Origin: Microglena sp. YARC
Lineage: Eukaryota > Chlorophyta > Chlorophyceae > Chlamydomonadales > Chlamydomonadaceae
DNA: 64,000 nucleotides
Direction of reading: 5' to 3'
Assembly: GCA_022414725.1 (NCBI GenBank)
Contig: CM039463.1
Location: 79,600,914-79,664,913 of the forward strand
Shown one piece after another: positions 1-11,145 of this stretch. Below the pieces are notes generated by a model, which was not told the DNA's origin, searched no databases, and worked only from the letters and a program-made list of their open reading frames with translations. Positions within the stretch are counted from its first letter, which is position 1, and each line of letters begins with the position of its first letter. Made by a program: the position numbers and the translations under genes.

Positions 1-3000
1 GAGGGGTGAGCGTGAGGGGTGAGGGGTGAGTGCCGCAGGTGGTGAGGACCCCCCTGACCCGCAGGGCGTGAGGGGTGAGGGTGAGTGAGGGTGAGGGTGA
101 GTGAGGGGTGAGTGAGTGGGGTGAAGTGAGGGGTGAGTGGAGGGTGAGGGGTGAGGGTTGAGTGAGGGGTGATTGAGGAGGTGAGGGTGAGGGTGAGGGG
201 TGAGAGGGGGGTGAGAGGTGGAGGGTGAGGGGTGGAGGGTGAGGGGTGAGGGGGTGAGTTGAGGAGAGTGAGGGGTGAGGGGGGTGAGGGTGAGGGGTGA
301 GGGGTGAGTGAGGGTGCCAGGGGTGAGGGGTGAGGGCCGTGAGGTGAGGGGTGAGGTGGTGAGTGAGGGGTGAGTGAGGGGTGATTATGAGGGGTGGGGG
401 TGAGTGTTGGCGTCAGGGAGTGAGGGGGAGTGACGGGTGAGGGTGAGTGAGGGGTGAGTTGAGTTGGAAAGGCTCTCAGGTGTTAGGGGGGGCCTGAGGG
501 GTTGATGAGCTGGGAGGGGTGAGTGAAGCCACGCGGCATGAGCCTCAGGTGAGGTGTGAGTGAGGGTGAGTGGAGGGGTGGGGTGAGGGGTGAAGAGTCG
601 CAGTTGACGGGGTGATTGAGGCGAGTGAGGGGGTTGAGGGTGAGTGAGGGTCGTGGTATGATGAGTGAGGTGAGGGCGTGAAGGGGTGAGGCAGGTGAGT
701 AACGGCACACCAGCCAGTACCTGCGCAGGTAGGGGTGAGTAGTGAGGGGTGAGAGCGCTGCACAGGCATGCCTAGAGGGAGAAAGCCGCTGTGTAAGGAG
801 GGTGAACGGATGGGTAGGGGTGGGAGTGAGTGAGGGCGGGTGAAATGAGGTGGTGAGGGGGGTGGAGGAGGTGGGGTGAAGGGTGAGGGGGTGAGTGAGG
901 GGTAAGGTGGAAGGTGGCGAGTCGAGGGCTGTGTGCCTACAGGGTGTGGAGATTCCTGACAGTGACGGGTGAGGGGTGTAGTAGGAGCGGTGGATCCGTG
1001 CGAGGAGTGTGTAGGTGTAGGGGAGTTAGGGTGTTGATTGAGTGTAGTAGGGTTTGGAGTAGGTATATTTTAGTTGATCCCTGTTTTGATATTCGGAGTG
1101 ATAGGTGATAAATAATTGTCATGAGGGGTAGGAGGTGCTTTAAATTTTGCTAGGGTGATATCCCCTTTTAAGTGTTATATGGTAATGGGTTATTTTATAT
1201 TCGGAGGGAATTCGGAAGCCTGGACCGGGGTGAAATCCCTAGCAGTATTGAGGTATTCAAAGTGAGGCCACCGATTGTGAGTGAAGGCGAGTGAGTGAGG
1301 GGTGGGGGTGAGGGCGCCCCACGAGGGTGAGGGGAGGTGAGTGAGGGGTAGGGTGAGGGGTGAGGGGTGAGGGGTGGGCCTTTCACTAGGTCGCGAGGGT
1401 GAGGAGCGCCGGGCGATGGACGGTGGAGGGGTGAGGTAGTGTGAGGTGGCTCGAGGTCGCGTGAGGGCGTGGAAGGTGAGGGCCGGGAGTGATTGTCCAA
1501 TCCCTCCTCCTGCCCCTGAACATACGTCACCCAGAGGGTGAGCGGGGTGAGGGACACCTTGCTCAAGCGTGGTGAGGTGAAGGGTGAATGCTGAAAGCGA
1601 AGCACAAGCTTGAAGGCTGGAGGGGTGAGGGATCGTGAAGAGTTAAGTTGTGACGGGCGAGGCAAAGCGGTGCTCATTCAGGCAGGAGGTGAGGAGGTGA
1701 GGGAGTTCGAGATGGTAGGGGTGAATCGAGGGAGACAGTGAAGGGGATGAGTGGGTTGCTAGGAGGGATCTGAGTGATTGTGAAATAAGCGACGTGCAGT
1801 GAGGGTGAGGGTGAGTGAGGGGGTGAGTGAGAGTGTGGTTGAGGGCGTGAGGGGTGAGTGAGGGTTGAGGGGTGAGGGGCCTGAGGAGGGGTGAGTGAGG
1901 TGAAGGGTGAGAGGTGAGTGAGGGGTGAGGAGTGGAGTGGTGAGTGGAGGGGTGAAGTGAGGTGTGTTGAGAGAGGGAGGTGACGGGCGCCGGTGAGTTA
2001 GGGTTCGATGTCAGTGAAGGAAGGATCCCAGGTGGGGAGTGGACGCTGAAGGTGGTTGTGAATTAGCCTGATGCTAGGCCCTAGCATCGAATAGTGTTGC
2101 ATTATATATCTGGTCACTTGAGAATGTTTGTGTTGCTCATCGCCTGGTTGGGGTGAGGTGTGGTGAATGACGATGGTTATCTTCAGTCAGGTGAGCGTGT
2201 GTAGGGCGTGTGACACGCGGACAGTCGTTGAGTAGAGGCCGGTGGAGCAGGTAAGGCCGCGAGGTGAGGCTGCGTAGTGAGTCACCGGCGTAGCTCGGAG
2301 GGTGAGGGGTGAGGGGTGACGTGGTATTACTAGGGGTGCGTGAGGGGGTGAGGGCGTGAGGGTGAGGGATGATCGTGGAGGGGTGGAGGTGAGACGCTTA
2401 TCAAGGGTGAGGTGTGAGGGTGAGTGTATGTGACGCGATGGATAGGAGGTTATGGTGTAGAGAGGATGATTTTGTTTGTGTAGGGTTTCCTGTATTTTGG
2501 GTGAGGGTTTATGTGAGGAGTTGAGGTATTTCATATTCAAGCGCGGGTGACGGCGGCGAAGGGTGATGGGTTGGGTGAGGTGTGAGAGGTCGATGGTGGA
2601 GGGTTGAGGCTGAAGGGTTGTGGGGCGCGTGGGGGCGTGAGGGTGAAGGGTGAGTGAGGCGCCAGTGCGTGTGCAAAGAGAACAACGGAATGAGGTGGAG
2701 TGAAACCCATGCCCTCCAAAGGAAAGGCGAGTGAGACGGTGACGCTGTGGCTGCAAGAGCGCCCACGTGACCCGCAGGGCCTCGCACGCGCGCTCGAATG
2801 AGGGGTCGCGTGAAGAGGCGTAGCGATGGGAAAGCGGAGTGCGCGGACGTGATGCGTGCCACCGTGCCAGGCTGGATGTAGGGAGTGAGGGTTATGTGGT
2901 GATCTAAGTGATTGGATTCTCTACTGTTATGTTGAGCAGTGAGTTGTAGAGATGGGATGCTATTCTCAGTGTGTGAGAGGGTGGTGAGGGGGTGAGGGGG

Positions 3001-4456
3001 GTGAACGGGAGTGAAGTGATTCGCGCGCGCTCGAGTGGAGGGTGTGAGGGGTGGGGTGATGTGAGGGCGCTGTGAGGGGAGGGAGAGCCGAGCACTAGAG
3101 TGGTGAGGTGGAGGGAGTAGTTCAGACGATGGGGGTTGAAGGCGGGGTGATGCGAGGGGGTGAGCGTTGTGAAGGATGAGTGAGACGGAGACAGTGTAGT
3201 TAGTGTCGTGAGGTGGCGTGAGTAGAGCCGCTACAAGTGAGTGACGCTCCGGCGAGACGTCAGCTGCGATGTGAGGTGGCTTTGTGAGTTGAGGGGGCCT
3301 GTGAGGTGAGGGAGTGAAGGATGTGAGGCAGCCCTCGACGCTCGCCTCAAAACAGTCGAATACATCAGGTCTAGCCACAGCACTGTTGAGGATAGGTGAG
3401 GGGTGACGGTTTGTAGCGGGGGCAAAGTGGGGACCTTGTGTAAAAGGGGTAGAAGGAGGATGGAGTGTGAGGGGGTGGGAGGCGTGAGTGGGTTGATTGA
3501 GCGGTGGAGTGAGGGACGGTGGAGGGTTGAACGGGGTCAGTAGATGGGACGTGATGTGAGGGTGTGACTCGCAGGTTCAGGGTAACAATATGCAAGGAGC
3601 GGGTGATCTCATGGGGCGGTCTGTGACCAAGTTGTTATTCGCCAGCCCGTTAAGATCAATGATTTTAGCGGATCGTAACTTGATGTTGTTGTTTTGCCTG
3701 GGGTTGTTCGGTGTGAGAGTTGGATGAGGGGCTGAGGGGTCGACGGAGTGCGTGAAGGGTGAGGGGTGAGGGGGTGAGGTGGCCGCCTGGACGGGAGGGT
3801 AGAGTTCGAGGCGCTGTGAGGGGTGAGGGTGAGGCGGTGAGTCTGTTTAGGGTGATTAGGGTGAAGGGTGAGGGGTGAGGGGTGAGGGTGGTAGTGAGGG
3901 GGTGAGGAGGGGATAGGGGTGAGGGTGAGTGAGGGCGTGGGGGTGAGGGGAGACGCTGAGCGGCACTTGAGGGTGACGGCGCGTGAGGGGTGAAGGGGGT
4001 GGTAGGTCCTCGTGAGTGAGAGGTGGCAGTTGAGTGGGCGTGGAGGTGGGTCGAGGTGAGGTGTGGGTGAGGGGTGAGTGAGCTGACTTCGTTACAAGGT
4101 TAATTTGCGGCAGGGTACCCATAGCTTCGTGGATTTTTTCGGTTGATGGGTAAGCGTGTAACACCCGAGATCTCTGTCCCCTTCACTAACGACTTTTTTC
4201 TGACCGTGAGGAGTGGTGAGGGTGTGAGGGGGTGACGGAGGGTGGTGACGCGGTGAGGGGTGCGTGGAGCGGTGTTCGGGAGTTGAGATGCGGGGGACGC
4301 TGGTGATTGATGTGGGGTTCGTGAGGGGCTGAGGAGTGAAGGGGGTGAGGCGTGACGGGTGAGCGTTGGCTGAGGGTTTTAGGTGAGGGGTGAAGGGCTT
4401 GATAGGGTGTGTATTCTCTCGAGGGTGAGGAGAGTGAGGGGTGAGTGGAAGGGTGA
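1..4456. repeat. G-rich degenerate satellite (GTGAGGG-like), left block
   Basis: Nearly the whole stretch is short G-rich words (GAGGGGTGAG, GTGAGGG, GTGAGTGAGG) on the plus strand, interrupted by short unique patches near 1030-1250, 1490-1680, 2040-2200, 2690-2960 and 3590-3720. G is confined to one strand, so runs able to form G-quadruplexes are frequent. The long antisense frames rich in P, S, T, H and L are composition artefacts. I see no gene in it. Confidence 0.9.
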
Positions 4457-5456
4457 NNNNNNNNNNNNNNNNNNNNNNNNNNNNNNNNNNNNNNNNNNNN
4501 NNNNNNNNNNNNNNNNNNNNNNNNNNNNNNNNNNNNNNNNNNNNNNNNNNNNNNNNNNNNNNNNNNNNNNNNNNNNNNNNNNNNNNNNNNNNNNNNNNNN
4601 NNNNNNNNNNNNNNNNNNNNNNNNNNNNNNNNNNNNNNNNNNNNNNNNNNNNNNNNNNNNNNNNNNNNNNNNNNNNNNNNNNNNNNNNNNNNNNNNNNNN
4701 NNNNNNNNNNNNNNNNNNNNNNNNNNNNNNNNNNNNNNNNNNNNNNNNNNNNNNNNNNNNNNNNNNNNNNNNNNNNNNNNNNNNNNNNNNNNNNNNNNNN
4801 NNNNNNNNNNNNNNNNNNNNNNNNNNNNNNNNNNNNNNNNNNNNNNNNNNNNNNNNNNNNNNNNNNNNNNNNNNNNNNNNNNNNNNNNNNNNNNNNNNNN
4901 NNNNNNNNNNNNNNNNNNNNNNNNNNNNNNNNNNNNNNNNNNNNNNNNNNNNNNNNNNNNNNNNNNNNNNNNNNNNNNNNNNNNNNNNNNNNNNNNNNNN
5001 NNNNNNNNNNNNNNNNNNNNNNNNNNNNNNNNNNNNNNNNNNNNNNNNNNNNNNNNNNNNNNNNNNNNNNNNNNNNNNNNNNNNNNNNNNNNNNNNNNNN
5101 NNNNNNNNNNNNNNNNNNNNNNNNNNNNNNNNNNNNNNNNNNNNNNNNNNNNNNNNNNNNNNNNNNNNNNNNNNNNNNNNNNNNNNNNNNNNNNNNNNNN
5201 NNNNNNNNNNNNNNNNNNNNNNNNNNNNNNNNNNNNNNNNNNNNNNNNNNNNNNNNNNNNNNNNNNNNNNNNNNNNNNNNNNNNNNNNNNNNNNNNNNNN
5301 NNNNNNNNNNNNNNNNNNNNNNNNNNNNNNNNNNNNNNNNNNNNNNNNNNNNNNNNNNNNNNNNNNNNNNNNNNNNNNNNNNNNNNNNNNNNNNNNNNNN
5401 NNNNNNNNNNNNNNNNNNNNNNNNNNNNNNNNNNNNNNNNNNNNNNNNNNNNNNNN
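4457..5456. other. Assembly gap of exactly 1000 N
   Basis: An unbroken run of N. The round length suggests a placeholder of unknown true size. It lies inside the satellite, so the array is probably collapsed or misjoined here. Confidence 0.99.
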
Positions 5457-8400
5457 ACTAGATCGCGCAATAGCAAACTGGCGCGCTATATGATCGATGC
5501 GTGCAACAATGCTGGGCGCCATGATTTGCCAATTCTGTACTGACTAGCAGACTAGTATCCAACGAGTGCAGTGAGGTGAGGGGTGAGGGGTGAGGGTGAG
5601 GGGTGAGGGTAGGGGTGAGGGGCGAGGGGTGAGGGGTGAGGGAGTGAGGGGTTGAGGGGTCGTGAGGTGTTGAGGGCGTGAGGGCGTAGGGGTGAGGGGT
5701 GAGGGTGAGGGTGTGAGTGAGGATGAGTGAGGGTGGAGGGGTGAGGGCGTGCAGGGGTGAGGGGGTGAGGGGTGAGGGTGAGGGCGTGAATGAGGGTGTG
5801 AGTGAGGGGTGAGGGGTGAGGGGTGAGGGGTGAGGTGAGGGGCTGAGGGGTTGGGGGTTGATGTGAGGGATGAGGGGTGAGGGGTGAGTGAGGGACGGTG
5901 AGGGGTGAGGGTGAGGGCGGTGGAGTGAGGGCGTGATTGAGGTGTGAGGGGTTGAGGTGATGAGGCGTGAGGGGTGAGTGAGGGTGAGTCAGGGACCGAG
6001 GGGTGAGGGCGGTGACGAGGGGTGACGTGAGGGGTGAGGGGTGAGGGGTGAGGGTTTCGTAGTGATGGTGAGTGAGGGTGAGGGCGTGAGTGAGGCGGTG
6101 AGTGAGGGGTGAGGTGAGGTTTCTGTGAGTGAAGGTGTGAGTGTGAGGGTGTGATTGTGAGGGTGTGAGTGAGGGGTGAAGGGGAGGGGGTGATTGAGGG
6201 CGTGAGGGCGTGAGTGTCGTGAGTGGAGGGTGAGTAGGGCGTGAGGGGGGGGGTAGGGGTGAGTGAGGGTTGAGTGAAGGTGAGGGGTGAGTGAGGGGTG
6301 AAAGCCTGATGCCAGGCCCAAGATCGTCTGCCGATCGTACTTGATGTGTTGTGCCTGGGTGGGTGAGGGGTGAGGGGTGAGGGGTGAGGGAGTGAGGGTG
6401 TGAGGGTGAGGGGTGAGCGGCGTGGAGTGAGGCGTGCAGTGAGGGTTTGAGGGGTGTTGAGGGGTGTGAGGGCGTGAGTGAGGAGTGAGTGAGGGGACGT
6501 GAAGCGGTGGATGGGACAGTGAGCGGTGAGGGGTGGTGAGGGCGTGAGTGAGGGGTGAGGGGTGAGGCCGTGAGTGAGGGTGAGGTCGGCTGAGGGCGTG
6601 AAGGGGTGAGGCGCTGGAGGGTGAGCGTGAGCGGGTAGAGGGTGAGTGTAGAGTGAGGAGCGGGTGAGGGGTGAGGGGTGAGGGTGAGGGTGAGTGAGCG
6701 AGTGAGTAGGGGCGTGAGGGTGTCGTGAGGTGGTGAGGGGTTGAGGGTGAGTGAGGGTGAGGTCGTGAGTGAGGGGTGAGTGGTGATGGTGAGTGAGGGG
6801 TGACGGGGTGAGGGGTGAGGGTGAGGGGTCGAGGGGTGAGGGTGAGGGGTGAGGGTGGAGGGCGTGAGGTGAGGGGTGAGGGTGAGGAGGGAGGTGAGTC
6901 GAGGGTGTGAGGGGTGAGGGGTGAGGGGTGAGGCGTGAGTGAGGGGTGCAGTGAGGGGTGAGGGTGAGGGTTGAGGGGTTTAAGGGTAAGGGTAGTGGAC
7001 AGGGGTGAAGGTGAGGGGTGAGGGATGAGGGGTGAGTGAGGGAGTCCATGAGGGTGAGGGTGAGGAGCTGAGGGCAGTGAGGGCGTGAGTGAGGGAGGGT
7101 GAGGGTGAAGTGAGGTGAGTGACGGGTGAGGGGTGAGGGGTGAGTGAAGGGTGAGCCGAGTGAGGTGAGGGCGTGAGTGGTGAGTGGAGGTGAGGGTGAT
7201 GAGGTGAGTGAGGGTGAGGGTGAGGGGTGAGGTGAGGGGAGGGAGGCTTGAGCAGGTGAGGGGTAGGCGGAGTTGAGGGCGTGAGGGAGGGTGAGGGGTG
7301 AAGTGAGGTGAGGGGTGAGTGAGGGTGTGAGGGTGAGGGTGTGAGGGGTGAGCGGTGTGAGGGGTGATGTGCAGGCGTAGTGAGGGTGAAGGGTGAGCGC
7401 GTGAGGTGCGTGAGGGGTGAGTGAGGGCAGTGAGTGAGGGTGAGGCGTGAGTGAGGGGTGAGGGGTGAGGGTGAGTAGGCGTGAGGGCGTTGAGGGTGAG
7501 GGGAGTGGGTGAGGCGAGGTGAGGGTGGGGTGAGGAGTGAGTGAGGCGTGAGGGGTGGAGGGGCGAGTGTGAGGCGGTGAGTGAGACGCATGCGTGAAGG
7601 CCGTGAGGGTGAGGGTGTCATCCTGAGGGTGAGGGGTGAGGTCTGTGAAGGGCGTGAGTGAGGGCCATGAGTGATGCCTAGTGGGTGAAGGTGAGGGGTG
7701 AGGGTGAGGGTGAGTGAAAAGGGGTGAGTGGTGAGGGGTGAGGGTGAGGGTGAGGGGGGTGAGTATGGCGTGAGGCCGTGAGTCGGGTGACGTGAAGGGG
7801 TTGAGGGGTGCAGGCGAGTGAGGTGCAGGGGTGATGTGAGGGGTGAGGGGTGAGGGGTGAGTGAGGAGGTGAGGGGTGAGGGTGAGGGGGTGAGGTGGTG
7901 AGGGTGAGGGGTGAGGCAGTGAGAGTGATTGAGGTGAGGAGTGTAGCGGAGGGGTGAGGGTGAGGGGTGAGGGTTTCGTGGTGAGGGTCAAGGGTGAGGG
8001 GTGAGCGGGTGAGTGAGCTGAGGGTGTGAGGGTGAGTGAGGGGTGAGGCGTCGAGGTTGCAGGTGAGGGGGTGCAGTGAGGAGGGGTGGGTGAGTGAGGG
8101 GTGAGGTGAGGGGGTGAGGGGTGAGGAGCGTGAGGTTTGATGAGGGGGGTGAGGGGTGAGTGAGGAGTGAGTGAGGGAGTGAGGTTAGATGAGGGGTGTG
8201 AGGGTGAGCAGGAGCGTGACGAGGGGAGGGGTGAGGGGTGAAGTGAGGGTGTGACGTGAGGGGTGTGAGGTGTGAGAGCGTGAAGTGTGAGTGAGGGGAG
8301 GGAGTGAGTGAGGCTGAGGGTGAGGGTGATGAGGGAAGTGAGGGATGTGAGGGTGAGTGAGGGTGTGAGGGGTTGAGGGAAGGGTGATGAGGTGAGGGTG

Positions 8401-9045
8401 ATGAGGGTGAGGGTGAGGGCGTGAGGGTTGAGGGCAGTGAGTGGTGAGGCAGGTGAGTTGGTGTGAGTGAGGGTGAGGGGTGAGTGAGGGGTGAGGAGGG
8501 GTGAGGGGTGAGGGGTGAGGGTTGAGGGGTGAGAGTGAGTGAGGGAGGGGAGTTGAGGGGTGCGGGTGTGAGGGGGACGGGGTGAGGGCGTGAGTGGTGA
8601 GTGAGGGGTGAGTGAGGGTGAGGGGAGGGGTGAAGGGTGAGGGAGTGAGATGAAGGTCGTAGGTGGGAGTGAGGGGTGAAAGCTGCATGCAGCCCCAAGA
8701 TCTGTTGCGATCATACTTGATGTTTGTTCTGCCTAAGTGTATGAGGGGTGAGGGAATGAGGGGTGATGAAGTGAGGGGTGAGGGTTGAGTGAGGGGTGAT
8801 GGCCTGATGCAGCCCAAGCTCTATTGCAATCGTACTTTATGTTGTTGTGCCCTGGGTGGGTGAGGGGTGCATTGGGGTGTGATAGTGAGGGGTGATGGCC
8901 TGATGCAGCCCAACCTCTGTTGCGATTGTACTTTCTGTTGTAGTGCCTGGATGACTGAGGGGTGAGTGAGGGGTGAGGGCCTGATGCAGCCCAAGCTCTG
9001 TTGTGATCGTACTTGATGTTGTAGTGCCTATTGCGTCACGCAGGG
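5457..9045. repeat. G-rich satellite, right block, with a ~70-bp interspersed unit at its edge
   Basis: After about 110 bp of unique sequence the GTGAGGG-type satellite resumes. From 6300-6362 and again at 8680-8740, 8795-8855, 8890-8950 and 8965-9035 a different unit recurs. It contains CCTGATGCAGCCCAAG and GATCGTACTTGATGTTG, each time followed by the G-rich word. The edge therefore shows an older higher-order unit from which the short word expanded. The long antisense frame at 5544-8714 is a repeat artefact. Confidence 0.85.
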
Positions 9046-9049
9046 GTGG

Positions 9050-9200
9050 GCAATCAATTGGAATCGACCGGAACGAAGCCAGGTAGTTATGAGACAATTG
9101 GCTGACATGTCAGGCTTCGTCTCGGTCGCACAAACAAACATCGGTCAAACAGACAACCCTGGGGGCTCCCATCCACCAGAAGGGGGGGCTCCGCCAAAAA
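9050..9200 (+). repeat. Dispersed repeat family R2, copy 1
   Basis: About 150 bp ending in GGGGGCTCCGCCAAAA. It shares the GCTGACATGTCAGGCTTCG core and the ending with 34670-34860 (plus) and 21445-21910 (minus). No coding capacity. Ends are not precisely defined. Confidence 0.6.
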
Positions 9201-9300
9201 TAATGAGATAATAAGATAATAAGATAATAAGATAATAAATAATAAATAATGAATAATGAGGTAATAAAAATAAAAATAGTGAGATAATAAATCAGACTTA
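9199..9300. repeat. AT-rich microsatellite (AATAATAAG-like)
   Basis: Tandem ataataagat and aataaataat words. 9300-9560 after it is unique-looking sequence with no recognisable gene. Confidence 0.8.
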
Positions 9301-9562
9301 GAAAGATAAGAGTGAGAAGATAATACTTTTAGCTATTCGGCTACCACTGGACTTAACATTCATCTGAATAGGCAAAACAAAACGCGGCCACAGTGCAACA
9401 GAATGCACAATGCAGGTTTAATCCCAACGGTGATGATAACGCCTGATAGTGTGTGGTGTTAAGGCGAACCCGTCGTAAGCGGGGGCGTAGGGAGCGGTCT
9501 TCTACCTCAACTGGACAGCTACCATCGCAGTTGACAACGACCTTGCAACGCCACCAGAGCGA

Positions 9563-9634
9563 ACCGAAGGGGGAAATCGAACCCCCGACTCTTCATCCTC
9601 AAAGTGATATGGTCTACCACTAGACCAATGTATA
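9563..9634 (-). other. tRNA-like sequence (tRNA pseudogene or SINE head)
   Basis: On the minus strand there is a perfect polymerase III A box (TGGTCTAGTGG, 9617-9627) and a near-perfect B box (GGTTCGATTTC, 9573-9583), 44 nt apart as in a tRNA. The D stem pairs (GGTC/GACC) and the T stem largely pairs. The anticodon stem and acceptor stem do not pair, so it is not a working tRNA. If the loop is read as usual, the anticodon would be TTG. A tRNA-derived SINE head is the likeliest identity. Confidence 0.45.
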
Positions 9635-10007
9635 TCACTGAAAGGGGCGCGTCGCATGAAAACAAAAACAAAATGGTAAAATGTTGTGAATGTGTGAATA
9701 GAGGTGGGCACATGATGATACCCTCCATATGGAATTTCCAATTTCATTTTGAATTTTGTGTATATTTTTCTGTATCATTTTCAAAACAGTGGTAAGGTCC
9801 TCACCATGGGCACGTCTTGGGGTTCAGGGTTTATGGTTTGGGATTTAGGTTTAAGCCTCACCCTTATGGGCACTTCTTGGCTGATGTAACCGCCTTGCAT
9901 CCATTGTTTAACGCGGCTCCCGACAGTTTGCTGACCGTGGGATGAAGACATGTCTGCTGACGAGAAGCCAGCACTGTGGATCGCACTCGGTCCCTGGTTG
10001 CAGTTTG

Positions 10008-10092
10008 GTTTGTTTGGTTTGGTTGGTTGGTTTGGTTTGGTTGGTTTGGTTGGTTTGGTTTGGTTTGTTTGGTTTGGTTTGTTTGGTTAGGC
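10008..10092. repeat. (GGTTT)n microsatellite
   Basis: Tandem GGTTT/GGTTGGTTT words over 85 bp. Confidence 0.9.
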
Positions 10093-10119
10093 ACAGTGGT
10101 TTGCACTCAGTCCCTCCCT

Positions 10120-10380
10120 ACACAAACCAGCGGCACGGAGGATTCGGTTTTTTCAGTTTGAATGGTGTTGCCACTCCTAACAAAACGAGTAGGCACACCT
10201 AGGGCTTGAGATATGGTGGGCCTACTTGGTGCCTAGTAGTAGTAGTCCCGTTGTCCCGCACGTGCCGCCGTGGTTTATAGGTTTTCATGTAACAGGGGTT
10301 CTGAGTTGCAGTCGCTAAAAGCTCCTATTGTGCATGAACCGAGATACCGACCCTCAACCAAACGAGCATTCACCACTACA
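10120..10380 (+). repeat. Dispersed repeat family R7, copy 1
   Basis: Two blocks (10122-10210 and 10335-10380) match 41438-41560: the first contains GAATGGTGTTGCCACTCCTA, the second ATACCGACCCTC and TTCACCACTAC. A third copy was not found. Function unknown. Confidence 0.55.
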
Positions 10381-10890
10381 TAGACACATCTGATCCCCTA
10401 TCCCATTTGTACTACGCTGTACTACACACAGATACATCTGATCCCTTATCCCATTTGTACTACGCTGTACTACACACAGATACATCTGACCCCCTATCCC
10501 ATTTGTACTACGCTGTACTACACACAGATACATCTGACCCCCTATCCCATTTGTACTACGCTGTACTACACACAGATACATCTGATCCCCTATCCCATTT
10601 GTACTACGCTGTACTACACACAGATACATCTGATCCCCTATCCCATTTGTACTACGCTGTACTACACACAGATACATCTGACCCCCTATCCCATTTGTAC
10701 TTCGCTGTACTACACACAGATACATCTGATCCCCTATCCCATTAGTACTACGCTGTACTACACACAGATACATCTGATCCCCTATCCCATTTGTACTACG
10801 CTGTACTACACACAGATACATCTGATCCTCTATCCCATTAGTACTACGCTGTACTACACACAGATACATCTGATCCCCTATGTCCACTAT
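10375..10890. repeat. 48-bp minisatellite, about 10 copies
   Basis: The unit starts CCCCTATCCCATTTGTACTA and ends AGATACATCTGAT. Copies are over 95% identical. The period is 16 codons, so frames stay open on both strands; there is no other sign of coding. Confidence 0.9.
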
Positions 10891-10925
10891 TCCATACGTG
10901 TACGCTGTGTTGCACGCTGTACGCT

Positions 10926-10935
10926 CCCCCCCCCC

Positions 10936-10998
<63 letters not shown>

Positions 10999-11080
10999 CC
11001 CACGCCCCTATGTCCACTAATAAATAAGTAAATAATCGGATAAATAAATAAATAAATAAATAAAGAAATAAATAAATAGT
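10926..11080. repeat. Poly-C, (CA)n and (AAAT)n tracts
   Basis: About 27 C, then about 45 bp of CA, a short unique piece, then AAAT repeats. Homopolymer lengths are unlikely to be exact. Confidence 0.9.
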
Positions 11081-11084
11081 ACCC

Positions 11085-11145
11085 TTGTTACGAGGCTTGA
11101 GGTTGAGGGGGCCAGCCCGTTTGCTTTCACTGGGGCCAACCACCC
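11085..11145 (-). repeat. Dispersed repeat family R8, copy 1
   Basis: About 60 bp related to 13028-13076, 16468-16515 and 43222-43275 (those on plus). The shared core reads CAACCTCACGCCTCGT with CAGTGCAAGC upstream. Confidence 0.6.

Noticed and set aside
4092..5543. Open frames spanning the N gap
   Set aside because: They consist almost entirely of unknown residues.
5544..8714. 1056-codon minus-strand frame rich in Pro, Ser, Thr, His and Leu
   Set aside because: Antisense of the G-rich satellite; no stop-containing words on that strand. No start context, domain or homologue.
1..9045. True telomere array
   Set aside because: The word is degenerate and differs from TTTAGGG. It is interrupted by unique patches, and genes follow, so I call it a satellite only.
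10354..10998. Repeat proteins from the 48-bp array (16-residue repeats on both strands)
   Set aside because: The period is a multiple of three, so frames stay open by arithmetic; both strands are equally open and no flanking gene exists.
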